A DNA stretch of 35,484 nucleotides from Candidatus Ventrimonas merdavium. GTDB lineage: Bacteria; Bacillota; Clostridia; Lachnospirales; Lachnospiraceae. Below are positions 1 to 8,134 of this stretch, piece by piece; within the stretch, counting starts at the first letter, position 1; every line of letters starts with the position of its first letter. Under the pieces are notes generated by a model that was not told the DNA's origin, did no database searches, and saw only the letters and a program-made list of their open reading frames with translations. The stretch covers positions 1 to 35,484 of the forward strand of contig DVLJ01000001.1 of the NCBI GenBank assembly GCA_018715565.1, in the 5' to 3' direction. The translations under genes were made by a program, and so were the position numbers.

Positions 1-271
1 GTATAAGATAAGACCAACCACAAAATTTCAGAAGGATTTGAAGCGCATAAAAAAACGCGGCTTTGATATTTCTTTGCTGACCGATATTATTAAAAAGTTA
101 GCGGCAGGGGAGCCGTTGCCGGAGAAGAACAGGGATCACCAGCTTTCCGGGAATTATACGGGATGTCGTGAATGCCATATCACCCCGGATTGGCTGCTGA
201 TCTACGAAGTGGACGGAGACCAGCTGATTTTATATCTCACTCGGACAGGCTCGCATAACGATCTGTTTTAG
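1..271 (+). CDS. yafQ: YafQ-family type II toxin (mRNA interferase), 5' end cut by the window
   Basis: A small RelE/YafQ-fold ribosome-dependent mRNA endoribonuclease, the toxin of a type II toxin-antitoxin pair. The open frame runs from base 2 (residues YKIRPTTKFQKDLKRIKKRG) and family members normally begin MYKIR or similar. Base 1 is a G, so the ATG probably has its first two bases just outside the window. A TTG at 38 would give a protein missing the first beta strand. The C-terminal half carries the family signature: DHxL, ECHITPDW and TGSHNDLF. By analogy with E. coli YafQ, the two conserved histidines, the Asp of PDW and the terminal Phe belong to the active site. The DinJ/RelB-type antitoxin would be expected immediately upstream and is not visible. 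About 90 residues is full length for the family. Confidence 0.85.
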   Translation, partial: YKIRPTTKFQKDLKRIKKRGFDISLLTDIIKKLAAGEPLPEKNRDHQLSGNYTGCRECHITPDWLLIYEVDGDQLILYLTRTGSHNDLF

Positions 272-313
272 GAGAGGTCCAAACCAAAAAGGAAAGAGGA
301 CCATTCTATTTCT

Positions 314-1300
314 TTATTTCCGCTTATTCACCACATAGATCCCCATACACACCAGCCCCAGCGCCGCCAACGTATTCCAGGTCAGCGCCTGGCCGCTCTC
401 CCCTAAGAACACTGCCGACAAAAGCACGCCGAACATCGGGTTCATGAACCCGAAGATGGTGACCCGGCTGACCGGGTTGTACTTCAGCAGCACGCCCCAC
501 AGGGTATAGGCCACCGCCGAGAGACAGCCCATGTAAAACAGCAGGACAAAGGCCGGGATCCCCACGGCTCCGGCCAGGGAGCCGCCGGCGGCCGCGCCCA
601 CCAGCAGGAGCACCGCTCCGCCCAGCATGAACTGGTATCCCGACAGGGTCACCACGTCAAAATCTCGGGAATACTTCTTCACCAGGGCGCCGGAAATCGC
701 ATAAAAGATCTGGGCCATCAGCACAAAGCCCTCCCCCAGGAAGGACACCTGGAACAGATCGTCCGAACCGGCTCCCGCCAGATTGACCAGCACGATCCCG
801 GCAAAGCCCAGAAGGCAGCCCACCACCTTTCTGGCGTTTAACGCCTCATACCGGAACACCAGGCTGGTAAATAAGATGGAAAAGAACACATTCGTTCCCG
901 TGATGATTGCCCCATGGACGCCGGTGGCGTGGGACAGGCCCACGTAAAAGAACAGATACTGGAAAATGGTCTGGGATAAGGCCAGCTCCAGGATCGCCCT
1001 TCCCGCCTTTTTCGGCGGAAGGATCCAGGTCCTATGGGTCAGGCTATGATATGCAATGACCAGAAATCCCGCCAGCACAAACCGCGCCCCCGCAAACATC
1101 AGGATCGAAGCCGTATCCGCCGGATCGATCTGGAACAGCTGATACCCGATCTTGATCGCCGGCGTTGCGCTTCCCCAGAGAAAACAGCAGACTCCCGCCA
1201 ACAGAAGCACCACCTTAAGATCCGTCAGATCCAACCGTCCTTTCCGTTGTTTTTCCTGCGCCTTATCTTGTACCTTATCCTGTATTTCCCTCTGCATCAT
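314..1300 (-). CDS. DMT-superfamily (EamA) metabolite transporter
   Basis: A 328-residue integral membrane protein with about ten hydrophobic helices in two EamA repeats, roughly residues 28-175 and 190-325. Each repeat ends in a glycine-rich helix (GCLLGFAGIVLVNLAG and LGLVCMGIYVVNK). The first helix has the FLWGSATPAIKIG pattern and the family's TGTNVFFSILFTSLVF follows mid-protein. Family members export amino acids, nucleosides or related metabolites at the cytoplasmic membrane; the substrate is not predictable here. The first 25 residues are very polar (QDKVQDKAQEKQRKGR) and may be a cytosolic tail. The ribosome site before the ATG is weak, so the start is uncertain and may lie a little downstream. 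It is followed at 1301-1419 by a spacer and then the GNAT gene on the same strand. Confidence 0.85.
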   Translation of the reverse strand: MMQREIQDKVQDKAQEKQRKGRLDLTDLKVVLLLAGVCCFLWGSATPAIKIGYQLFQIDPADTASILMFAGARFVLAGFLVIAYHSLTHRTWILPPKKAGRAILELALSQTIFQYLFFYVGLSHATGVHGAIITGTNVFFSILFTSLVFRYEALNARKVVGCLLGFAGIVLVNLAGAGSDDLFQVSFLGEGFVLMAQIFYAISGALVKKYSRDFDVVTLSGYQFMLGGAVLLLVGAAAGGSLAGAVGIPAFVLLFYMGCLSAVAYTLWGVLLKYNPVSRVTIFGFMNPMFGVLLSAVFLGESGQALTWNTLAALGLVCMGIYVVNKRK

Positions 1301-1419
1301 TTCCTGCCTGCCATTCCCTTTTTCGTTTTTTCACGGCCGCATCCGCAGCTTTCTGCTCATTTCCCTGCGGCCCAGATCATCTCCAGTCCTGCTCCGGCCT
1401 TCCTCTTGCCCGTCTAAGA

Positions 1420-1878
1420 TCATCCCAGTTCCTTCGCGAATAACACCTGCGTCTTCAGCTCCTCGAACCCTTGCTTCTGATAAAACCCATACGCCGGCAT
1501 GGTACGGTCCGTGATCAGATCGATCCCCGTCAGCTTCCGCTGCTTCAAAGCGGTCTCCACCCGGCCCAGAAATTCCCGACCCACACCTGCACCCTGCGCT
1601 CCCGGAACAAGTCCCAGCTCATCGATCCAGAACTCCGTCCCCGTATACCAGTGCCGGATCCGCCCCAGGCAGATCCCGATCAGCTCTCCCCCGCGGAAAA
1701 GCCCGAAGCTCAGGGAATTGGGGTTCCCCATCAATTCCAGCATATATTGATGCAGCTGCTCCGGATCCTCCCAGTGGTCGTTCCACGGCTCCCCGGAAAA
1801 GATCTCCACCATCCGCGCCTTTACCGCCTCTACATCATCCAAACTCAGCTCCCGCAGTTCCAGAGCCCCTGCTCCCAT
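1420..1878 (-). CDS. GNAT-family N-acetyltransferase
   Basis: A 152-residue single-domain acetyltransferase of the GCN5-related family, which moves acetyl from acetyl-CoA to an amine. The acetyl-CoA pyrophosphate loop is seen as GLVPGAQGAGVGREFLGRVE (about residues 90-109), preceded by the beta strand FWIDELGLV. The closing strand-helix pair YGFYQKQGFEEL is typical of the family C-terminus. The acceptor is unknown; family members act on small molecules, proteins or antibiotics. It lies 119 bases upstream of the DMT exporter on the same strand. The spacer holds an inverted repeat (GGCCGCA at 1335-1341 and TGCGGCC at 1366-1372) without a T-tract, so whether the two genes are co-transcribed is unclear. 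Confidence 0.85.
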   Translation of the reverse strand: MGAGALELRELSLDDVEAVKARMVEIFSGEPWNDHWEDPEQLHQYMLELMGNPNSLSFGLFRGGELIGICLGRIRHWYTGTEFWIDELGLVPGAQGAGVGREFLGRVETALKQRKLTGIDLITDRTMPAYGFYQKQGFEELKTQVLFAKELG

Positions 1879-1943
1879 CCTGACTCCACGCTCCCTTTCC
1901 TTGTTCTGACATTGATCCTGGCATTTATTCTACCACACCTTTA

Positions 1944-3287
1944 TCAAAACAAAAACCTTTTTTCCAATGCCAATCCGATCAATCGATCCGCCTGATCTGC
2001 CATGAACAGCGGAATGTTCAGCACATCCTCATCCAGCCTCAGATTATCCAGAGAAAAGCGGATACGGAGCCTGACCTTATCAGGGAACAGCTCCTTGAAT
2101 TTCTTCAGGCTCTTACTGGCGGTGTTGGTCTCGGATTTCACCTCCACGGGGAAGATGTCGTTCTCCCGCTGAATGAGGAAATCCACTTCGTAAGGCGGAT
2201 TGTTCTGGCTCCAATAACGGGGCATGACTTCAAACTGTGTGATCAACGTCTGCAGCACAAAGTTTTCGGTCAATGCGCCTTTAAATTCCGTAAACAGTCG
2301 GCTTCCTTCGCCAAAGGCCGTGGGAGCCAACTGCGCCAGACGGCGGAGCAGCCCCACATCCACCAGATAAATCTTGAACGCAGACAAGTCATCGTAGGCT
2401 GCGATCGGCAGGCCGGGAGCAGAGCTGCGGTAGACCTTATGCACCAGACGGGCATCCACCAGCCATTGCAGGGCATCCTCATACTCACGGGCTCGTGCGC
2501 CTTCCTTCACCACCTTATAGAGGAACTTCTTGTTCTCCCTTGCCAGCTGAGAAGGAACCGATTTCCAGATCATGGAGATCTTCGGGAACTCGCTGAGATT
2601 CGGATGCTTGGCAAAGTCACGCTCATAGGCTCCGATGATTCCGGACAGAGCTTCCTGCATAGCGGAAACATCCCGCGCCTCCGTCCACATCAATACTGGC
2701 TCCGGCATACCGCCGGTGACATAGTACATTTTCAGCTTCTCATACAGCGGATTGAAGAAGGCGTCGGGGATTGGTTCGAGGGTGTCCACCTGTTCCAGAT
2801 ACCGCGCCAGATTTTCATCGCCATTGGCAAGCAGGAACTCCGTAAAGGTCATCGGGTCGATCTGCATGAAGTTGACCTTGCCTACGGGAAAAGAGGAAGG
2901 CTTCGCCAGAGCGATCCCCAGCAGAGAACCGGCGCAGGCAATGTGATACTGGGGCGCATTCTCGCAAAAATATTTCATAGAATTAATGACCTTAGGGCAA
3001 TCCTGCACTTCATCAAAGATGATAAGGGTCTTTTCCGGCAATATTTTCTGAGCGCTGGCAAGCATCAGATTCTGCAGGATCCGATCTACGTCCTTGGTGG
3101 TCTCAAAAAATTGTTTGTATTCTTCATTTTCGTCAAAGTTAAAGTAAGCTGTATTTTCATAATAGCGTCTGCCAAACTCTTTCAGGATCCAGGTCTTACC
3201 CACCTGACGTACCCCCTTCAGGATCAACGGTTTGCGGTAGGGAGAATTCTTCCAATCCAGCAGCTTTTTTAAGATAAATCGTTCCAC
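1944..3287 (-). CDS. AAA ATPase with DUF4143 domain
   Basis: An ATP-binding protein of the common prokaryotic AAA_14/DUF4143 family. The Walker A motif GVRQVGKT is near the N-terminus and Walker B TLIIFDEVQDC follows about 65 residues later. The C-terminal third has the DUF4143 pattern: KIYLVDVGLLRRLA, GALTENFVLQTL, then YWSQNNPPYEVDFLIQ..IFPVEVKSET, which resembles a PD-(D/E)xK nuclease core (D, E and K present). The physiological role of the family is unknown; defence, toxin-antitoxin and DNA-linked roles have been suggested. Two starts are possible: GTG at 3302 lacks a ribosome site, whereas GTG at 3287 has GAGGGG seven bases upstream and gives a natural N-terminus (MERFILKKLL). I chose 3287. 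The upstream region has unusual repeats (see 3316-3423). Confidence 0.85.
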   Translation of the reverse strand: MERFILKKLLDWKNSPYRKPLILKGVRQVGKTWILKEFGRRYYENTAYFNFDENEEYKQFFETTKDVDRILQNLMLASAQKILPEKTLIIFDEVQDCPKVINSMKYFCENAPQYHIACAGSLLGIALAKPSSFPVGKVNFMQIDPMTFTEFLLANGDENLARYLEQVDTLEPIPDAFFNPLYEKLKMYYVTGGMPEPVLMWTEARDVSAMQEALSGIIGAYERDFAKHPNLSEFPKISMIWKSVPSQLARENKKFLYKVVKEGARAREYEDALQWLVDARLVHKVYRSSAPGLPIAAYDDLSAFKIYLVDVGLLRRLAQLAPTAFGEGSRLFTEFKGALTENFVLQTLITQFEVMPRYWSQNNPPYEVDFLIQRENDIFPVEVKSETNTASKSLKKFKELFPDKVRLRIRFSLDNLRLDEDVLNIPLFMADQADRLIGLALEKRFLF

Positions 3288-3315
3288 AGAGTCACCCCTC
3301 ACATTTTTATTGGAG

Positions 3316-3423
3316 TTTTAGGCTTCATAATCACACTTTTATTATATGCAAAAGCCTAAAAAAGCACAACTGCAATCACAAAATTATTCAGAAAAAATGT
3401 ATCAAAAATCACACTTTTATTAT
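3316..3423. repeat. Direct and inverted repeats in the AAA ATPase leader
   Basis: A 17-bp direct repeat AATCACACTTTTATTAT occurs exactly at 3329-3345 and 3407-3423, with a degenerate third copy at 3374-3388 (AATCACAAAATTATT). The first copy sits in the loop between inverted arms TTTTAGGCTT (3316-3325) and AAGCCTAAAA (3352-3361). The location just upstream of the ATPase start fits an operator or promoter region; function is inferred only from position. Confidence 0.6.
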
Positions 3424-3502
3424 TTTATTGTGTCTTTTTACTCCATTCGGAGTCGGAAAAGAACGATCGATACCTCTATCATCCGTTTCCCCCCACAAGC
3501 AA

Positions 3503-3548
3503 GACCCGGCCCGTCCCCTGCCTTTCATGCAGAGGACCGGACCGGGTC
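3503..3548 (-). terminator. GC-rich hairpin downstream of the ten-gene operon
   Basis: Arms GACCCGGCCCGTCC (3503-3516) and GGACCGGACCGGGTC (3534-3548) pair nearly completely around a 17-base loop. It lies about 80 bases beyond the MFS stop in the direction of transcription. What follows on the minus strand (TTGCTTG) is only weakly T-rich, so it may be a poor intrinsic terminator or an RNA 3'-end stabiliser. Confidence 0.45.
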
Positions 3549-3575
3549 CGATCCAGATCCTATTCTGTTTGCTGT

Positions 3576-3611
3576 CTATCTTGCTTTCTATCCTTCTTTC
3601 TATCCTTTGCA
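3576..3611. repeat. Three tandem 12-bp units
   Basis: Three contiguous 12-base units: CTATCTTGCTTT, CTATCCTTCTTT and CTATCCTTTGCA, lying 16 bases past the MFS stop codon. They look like a slipped-strand low-complexity expansion. Confidence 0.6.
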
Positions 3612-3626
3612 AGCCAGTCTGCCAGA

Positions 3627-4967
3627 CTATCGCACTGGCTTCTTGATCAGCACACTGCACACGAACGCCAGCACCGCCGCCCCGATCATCGCCAGGAACG
3701 TGCTTAAGAACGAGCCGCTCCGGTCATACAGCATCCCTGCGATCGTGCTCCCGAAGGAGGAGACCAGCAGGTTCATGTTGATGATCGAAAAGTTCACCGG
3801 GTAATGGGTCCGGCCATAGTAGTCGCTAATGAACGCCGAGTTGGTGGGATTGATCCCGCCGTAGGAAAATCCCGTACAGATAAAGCCCACCGTGATCACC
3901 CCAAAGCTCTTCTGGATCAGGGCAAATACCAGCACGCCCACGGAGATCAGGAATGCCCCCGTGATGACCGCCATGGTCTTCCCACGGCCCATCCGGTCAT
4001 ACATCCCGCCGAAAATCACCCGGCCGATGCCGTTGCACACCGAGATCAGTCCCACCACCGTGGCGATCGTTCCCGCGTCCACGCCCTGGCCTACCTCCGA
4101 CGCTACGCCGGTGGCCTGAGAGATCAGCGCCAACCCTGCCGCGCTCAGCAGGATGGCCCATGCAAAATACAGCCAGAACGAGCTGGTCCGCAGCATTTCC
4201 ATCGGCGCCCAGTCCTGAGCCTGGCTGCCCACGCTGCCCGCGGCCTTGCCAAGCACCGGTGCCTTACCAGTCACTGAGGCCTTGCCTTTCGCTGAGGCCT
4301 TGCCTTCTGCTGAAGCCTTGCCAGCCGCCGGGGCCTTGCCGGCTGCTCTTCCGCCGCCCTCCGGCCCGGCAAGCCCTTCTAAGTCCTTCGCCGTCGGCTT
4401 TACAAAGAAGAAGCCGCACACGCCCATCACCACCAGGATCAGCGCGCCAAAGGCAAAGAAAGAGTTTCTCCACGCCTCTACGCCCACGCCGGACGGGGTC
4501 ACTGCCTGGTAGATCTTCCCTACCAGGAAGCTGCTGATCCCAAAGCCCATCAGAAGAAGGCCCGAGATCAGCCCCGGCTTATCCGGGAACCAGCCCGACA
4601 CCGTGCTCATGACCGCATTGTACACCAGGCCCGACGCAAATCCGCACAGCACCCCGTATCCCGCGTACAGCACGCCCACGCTCTGGGCCCGGGACGCGAT
4701 CAAAAATCCGATAAAGAACAGGACCGCCGACGCCCACACATGGATCCGCACCGGGATCCTCCGGTTGGCCAGCCCGCCTAAAAATCCTCCGATACAGAAA
4801 AATCCCATGCAAATCGTGAAGGTCAGGGACAGCTGCGCCTTGCTCCACTCTGGGAAATAGGCCGCCACCGGGGCGGACAGCACGCTCCAGGCGTACACCA
4901 GCCCCGCTAACAGCAGTACGATCACACCGGCGGCGGCATAAAGCCACCGCCTGTTCTTCCCGCTCAT
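3627..4967 (-). CDS. MFS transporter, oxalate/formate-antiporter (OFA) type
   Basis: A 446-residue, 12-helix major facilitator. The N-terminal segment [29 protein letters not shown] followed by [17 protein letters not shown] is characteristic of the OFA family, whose members carry small mono- and dicarboxylates. The motif [18 protein letters not shown] in the second half is the usual loop 8-9 signature. The start ATG overlaps the EtfA stop (ATGA), so it is translationally coupled as the last gene of the ten-gene operon, implying a role in uptake or release of the pathway acid. The central cytosolic loop (residues about 200-250) is enlarged by a six-fold repeat of a six-residue unit rich in Gly, Lys and Ala, absent from ordinary OFA proteins as far as I know. 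Substrate unknown. Confidence 0.85.
   Translation of the reverse strand: MSGKNRRWLYAAAGVIVLLLAGLVYAWSVLSAPVAAYFPEWSKAQLSLTFTICMGFFCIGGFLGGLANRRIPVRIHVWASAVLFFIGFLIASRAQSVGVLYAGYGVLCGFASGLVYNAVMSTVSGWFPDKPGLISGLLLMGFGISSFLVGKIYQAVTPSGVGVEAWRNSFFAFGALILVVMGVCGFFFVKPTAKDLEGLAGPEGGGRAAGKAPAAGKASAEGKASAKGKASVTGKAPVLGKAAGSVGSQAQDWAPMEMLRTSSFWLYFAWAILLSAAGLALISQATGVASEVGQGVDAGTIATVVGLISVCNGIGRVIFGGMYDRMGRGKTMAVITGAFLISVGVLVFALIQKSFGVITVGFICTGFSYGGINPTNSAFISDYYGRTHYPVNFSIINMNLLVSSFGSTIAGMLYDRSGSFLSTFLAMIGAAVLAFVCSVLIKKPVR
4243..4350 (-). repeat. Six in-frame 18-bp tandem repeats inside the MFS gene
   Basis: Six contiguous 18-base units. On the plus strand each begins GCCTTGCC or GCCTTACC, for example GCCTTGCCTTTCGCTGAG at 4279-4296. 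In the protein they give units of the form x-GKA-(S/P/A)-x at about residues 209-244 of the MFS carrier. The units keep frame and vary mostly at two or three positions, as expected for a coding minisatellite under weak constraint. Confidence 0.9.
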
Positions 4968-6145
4968 TTCTCCAGCTCCTCCAGGATCGCCGGGATCACC
5001 TTATAGAGATCCCCTACGATGCCGTAGTCCGCCACCTCAAAGATCGGCGCCGCCTCGTTGGTATTGATGGCGATGATCTGCTCCGAATTCTGCATACCGG
5101 CTACGTGCTGGATCGCTCCTGAGATGCCGCAGGCCACGTAGATCTTCGGCTTAACGGTGGTCCCGGTCTGGCCTACCTGGTACGCATGGTCGATCCAGCC
5201 TGCGTCTACCGCCGCTCTGGATGCCGCTACCACGCCGCCCAGCTTATCTGCCAGCTGCTTTAACAGTGCAAAGCCCTCCGGTTTCCCAAGGCCCATGCCG
5301 CCGGATACGATCACGTCCGCATCGGTCAGGGATACGGCGTCCTTCATGGTCTTGACCACTTCCACCACCTTCGTGCGGATATCCCCGTCCTGAAAGCACG
5401 GTTTTAACTCTACCAGCTGGCCTTTCCGGCCTGCCTCCCGCTCTGCCTTGGCCATTACGCCGGGACGTACCGTGGACATCTGGGGACGGTGGTTCGGGCA
5501 CACGATGGTAGCCATTAAGTTGCCGCCGAAGGCCGGACGGGTCTGCTTGATCTTCTTATCCTCCGGATCGATCTCCAGCTTCGTGCAGTCCGCGGTCAGA
5601 CCGGTGTTGCACTTTACGGCCAGGATCGGGCCTAAGTCGCGGCCGATGTGGGTCGCGCCTAACAGCACGATCTCCGGCTTATATTCCTGGATCGCGTCAT
5701 AGATCACCTTGCCGTAGCCGTCGGTGGTATAATCCTTCAGCTCCGGCGCGTCTGCCAGGTAGACCTTATCTGCGCCGTACTCGTAAAGCTCCTCTGCCAG
5801 ATGGGCCACGCCAGAGCCGCACAGCACCGCGCACAGCTCGCAGCCGATCTCCCCGGCCAGCTTCTTTCCTTCGCCTAACAGCTCGATAGCCACCGGCATG
5901 ATCTTGCCCTCTCTCTGCTCGGCAAATACCCATACGCCGTGGTACTGGCTTAAATCTTTAACTTCTTTTTCTTCCTCCGTCTTCTCGATCGCTTTGAACG
6001 GGCATTTCTCCACGCATACGCCGCAGCCGGTGCAGGCGGTCCCGATCACGGCCAGCCGGTCTTCCATGGTGATGGCCTCGAACGGACAGTTCTTCACGCA
6101 GATCGAGCATCCTTTACATTTTTCCTTGATCACATTTACTGCCAT
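4964..6145 (-). CDS. etfA: Electron transfer flavoprotein alpha subunit with N-terminal ferredoxin domain
   Basis: A 393-residue EtfA. The first 60 residues form a 2x[4Fe-4S] ferredoxin module with Cys10, 13, 16, 20 and Cys38, 41, 44, 48 in two CxxCxxC..CP motifs. The rest is a standard ETF alpha chain: an N-terminal alpha/beta domain (from about residue 70) and an FAD-binding domain from about residue 270 ([71 protein letters not shown]). EtfA proteins with such a ferredoxin extension are known from caffeyl-CoA reductase (CarE) and electron-bifurcating lactate dehydrogenase. With EtfB and the acyl-CoA dehydrogenase just upstream it probably forms a complex passing electrons from NADH to enoyl-CoA and ferredoxin. 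The stop overlaps the MFS start. Confidence 0.93.
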   Translation of the reverse strand: MAVNVIKEKCKGCSICVKNCPFEAITMEDRLAVIGTACTGCGVCVEKCPFKAIEKTEEEKEVKDLSQYHGVWVFAEQREGKIMPVAIELLGEGKKLAGEIGCELCAVLCGSGVAHLAEELYEYGADKVYLADAPELKDYTTDGYGKVIYDAIQEYKPEIVLLGATHIGRDLGPILAVKCNTGLTADCTKLEIDPEDKKIKQTRPAFGGNLMATIVCPNHRPQMSTVRPGVMAKAEREAGRKGQLVELKPCFQDGDIRTKVVEVVKTMKDAVSLTDADVIVSGGMGLGKPEGFALLKQLADKLGGVVAASRAAVDAGWIDHAYQVGQTGTTVKPKIYVACGISGAIQHVAGMQNSEQIIAINTNEAAPIFEVADYGIVGDLYKVIPAILEELEK

Positions 6146-6167
6146 GTCTTTGTACCGTCCTTTCCCC

Positions 6168-6956
6168 TTACAGATAATGCTTCTCTTTCAGTTTTCCTAC
6201 CAGCGCCGCGCTCATCTCCTGGATGGTCCCGGCAAGCATCTCGCCTTTGCCCTTGGCCGGCGGGGTGAAGGAACGGAACACCTGGGTGGGAGATGCGTTT
6301 AAGCCGCAGTCCTTGGGATCCAAGCCCACGTCGTTGTGGTCCCACACCGTGATCTCTGCCTTGCAGGCGTCCACGATCCGGCCGATGTTCATGTATCTGG
6401 GGTCGTTCAGCTCTTTCACGCAGGTCAGCACGCAGGGGGTCTGTACCTCGATCACCTCATAGCCGTCCTCCAACTGGCGCTGTACGGTCACGGTGCCATT
6501 TCCCATGGACTGGATTTTCTGCACGTAGGTCACCACCGGAAGGCCCAGACGCTCCGCTACCTGGGGTCCTACCTGGGCCGTATCGCCGTCGATGGCCTGC
6601 CGTCCCGCAAAGATCAGGTCCGCTCCGCCTACCTTCCGAATCCCGGCTGCGATGGTGGTGGAGGTGGCGCAGGTGTCGGCTCCGCCGAACGCCCGGTCGC
6701 TTAACAGATAGGCGTTGTCTGCGCCCATGGCCAGACACTCTCTCAGCATATAGGACGCCTGGGGCGGTCCCATGGTCAGCACGTCTACCTCCACGTCCTG
6801 ATCCTCATCCTTTACCTGCAGCGCCGCTTCCAGCGCATTGGCGTCGTCCGGGTTTAAGATGCTGGGCACGCCGTCACGGATCAATGTCCCCTTTACCGGA
6901 TCGATCTTTACTTCATTGGTATCCGGAACCTGTTTTACACATACTACGATCTTCAT
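6168..6956 (-). CDS. etfB: Electron transfer flavoprotein beta subunit
   Basis: A 262-residue EtfB, full length. It starts [25 protein letters not shown], contains the AMP/FAD-binding stretch [24 protein letters not shown], and has [14 protein letters not shown], an element I associate with the clostridial butyryl-CoA dehydrogenase type of ETF in which the beta subunit carries the bifurcating [23 protein letters not shown] is the usual mid-protein signature. It lies 21 bases after the acyl-CoA dehydrogenase and 22 bases before EtfA on one strand, so the three are surely co-expressed. The heterodimer should be cytosolic. Bifurcation is inferred from family and context, not shown by sequence alone. 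Confidence 0.93.
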   Translation of the reverse strand: MKIVVCVKQVPDTNEVKIDPVKGTLIRDGVPSILNPDDANALEAALQVKDEDQDVEVDVLTMGPPQASYMLRECLAMGADNAYLLSDRAFGGADTCATSTTIAAGIRKVGGADLIFAGRQAIDGDTAQVGPQVAERLGLPVVTYVQKIQSMGNGTVTVQRQLEDGYEVIEVQTPCVLTCVKELNDPRYMNIGRIVDACKAEITVWDHNDVGLDPKDCGLNASPTQVFRSFTPPAKGKGEMLAGTIQEMSAALVGKLKEKHYL

Positions 6957-6977
6957 GGTCTTGTCCTCTCCCCTCTC

Positions 6978-8117
6978 TTATTTCTTCAGCAGCTTACCGG
7001 AGATCACCATCTGCTGTACCTGGCTGGTCCCCTCGTAGATGGTGAACACGCGGCAGTCGCGATACATCCGCTCTACCTTGTACTCTTTGATATAACCGTA
7101 TCCGCCATGGATCTGCACGGCCTTGGCCGCAATCTCATTGCAGACCTCCGCGGCGTAATATTTGGCCATGGAGGCGTTCATGGAGGCGTCCTGCTTGGTG
7201 TCCATCAGGTACGCGGTCTTATACACAAGCTGCTTGGCTGCCTCCAGCTTGGTAGCCATGTCAGCGATCATGAAGCCGATGGCCTGGAAATCTCCGATCC
7301 GGCGGCCGAACTGCTTGCGCTCCTTGGCGTATTTGATGGCCTCGTCTAAGCAGGCCTGGGCTACGCCGATGGACTGGGCCGCTACGCCCATACGCCCGGT
7401 ATCCAGGGTCTTCATGGCGTTGGAAAAGCCCTTGTTGATCTCGCCCAGCACGTTGCTCTTATGCACCCGCACGTTCTCCAGGATGATATCGCTGGTGGCG
7501 CAGCCGATCAGGCCCATCTTCTTCTCCGGCTTGCCGCAGGATACTCCTTCCTGCTTCATGTCCACGATGAACGCGGTGATGCCCCGGCTGCCTCTGGACA
7601 TGTCGGTCTTGGCGTAGACCACCGCAAAATCGGACAGGGGCGCCATGGTGATGAAGGTCTTGCGGCCGTTCAGCACGTAATAGTCTCCGTCCTCCACCGC
7701 CGTGGTGGTCATGCCGCCTGCGTCAGAGCCGGCTCCCGGCTCGGTCAGGGCAAAGGCTAAGATCTTCTCGCCGGTAACGACCGGACGCAGGTATTTCTCC
7801 TTCTGCTCGTCATTTCCCGCTAATAAGAGGGGACCGCCGGATAAGGAGTTGGGGGAGGATACGTAAAGGCTCGCCACGGCGCTCACCCGGGCGATCTCCT
7901 CCATCACCAGCACATAGGAACGGGAATCCGCTCCCTGGCCGCCTAACTCCTTGGGCACCTTGATCCCGAAGAATCCTGCTTTCGCCATCTTGTCCAGGAT
8001 CTCCTTGGGGAACTCTCCGCTCTCCTCTACCTGGTCCAGGATCTCTGTCGTCAGTTCCTTTTCCGCAAACTCTCTTGCCAGCTTGCGTACCAGCTCATGC
8101 TGCTCTGTGAAATACAT
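6978..8117 (-). CDS. Acyl-CoA dehydrogenase / enoyl-CoA reductase
   Basis: A 379-residue short-chain acyl-CoA dehydrogenase type flavoprotein, complete. Visible motifs: FALTEPGAGSDAGGMTTTA (substrate and FAD contact), the dimer signature around RKQFGRRIGDFQAIGFMIADM, QIHGGYGYIKEYKVERMYRDCR and IYEGTSQVQQ, whose Glu362 is in the position of the catalytic base of short- and medium-chain enzymes. With EtfB and ferredoxin-domain EtfA following directly, it more likely reduces a 2-enoyl-CoA to the saturated acyl-CoA, as CarC, Bcd and AcdA do, than oxidises fatty acids. The gene sits 17 bases after the acyl-CoA synthetase. This order (synthetase, dehydrogenase, EtfB, EtfA with ferredoxin) is the order of carB to carE in the caffeate operon. 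Chain-length preference cannot be read. Confidence 0.92.
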   Translation of the reverse strand: MYFTEQHELVRKLAREFAEKELTTEILDQVEESGEFPKEILDKMAKAGFFGIKVPKELGGQGADSRSYVLVMEEIARVSAVASLYVSSPNSLSGGPLLLAGNDEQKEKYLRPVVTGEKILAFALTEPGAGSDAGGMTTTAVEDGDYYVLNGRKTFITMAPLSDFAVVYAKTDMSRGSRGITAFIVDMKQEGVSCGKPEKKMGLIGCATSDIILENVRVHKSNVLGEINKGFSNAMKTLDTGRMGVAAQSIGVAQACLDEAIKYAKERKQFGRRIGDFQAIGFMIADMATKLEAAKQLVYKTAYLMDTKQDASMNASMAKYYAAEVCNEIAAKAVQIHGGYGYIKEYKVERMYRDCRVFTIYEGTSQVQQMVISGKLLKK

Positions 8118-8134
8118 AATGCTTCCTCCTCATT

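Larger units (their letters stand above)
3303..3626. other. 324-base intergenic region: repeats plus a terminator-like hairpin, no gene
   Basis: No convincing gene. The left part, upstream of the AAA ATPase, is AT-rich and contains a 10-bp inverted repeat and direct repeats. The middle holds a GC-rich hairpin (3503-3548). The right part, just after the MFS gene, holds three 12-bp tandem units (3576-3611). The open frames across it have no family resemblance. Confidence 0.6.

Noticed and set aside
2439-3272. Plus-strand open frame of 277 codons opposite the AAA ATPase
   Set aside because: It mirrors the ATPase coding pattern, lacks a ribosome site and has no family resemblance.
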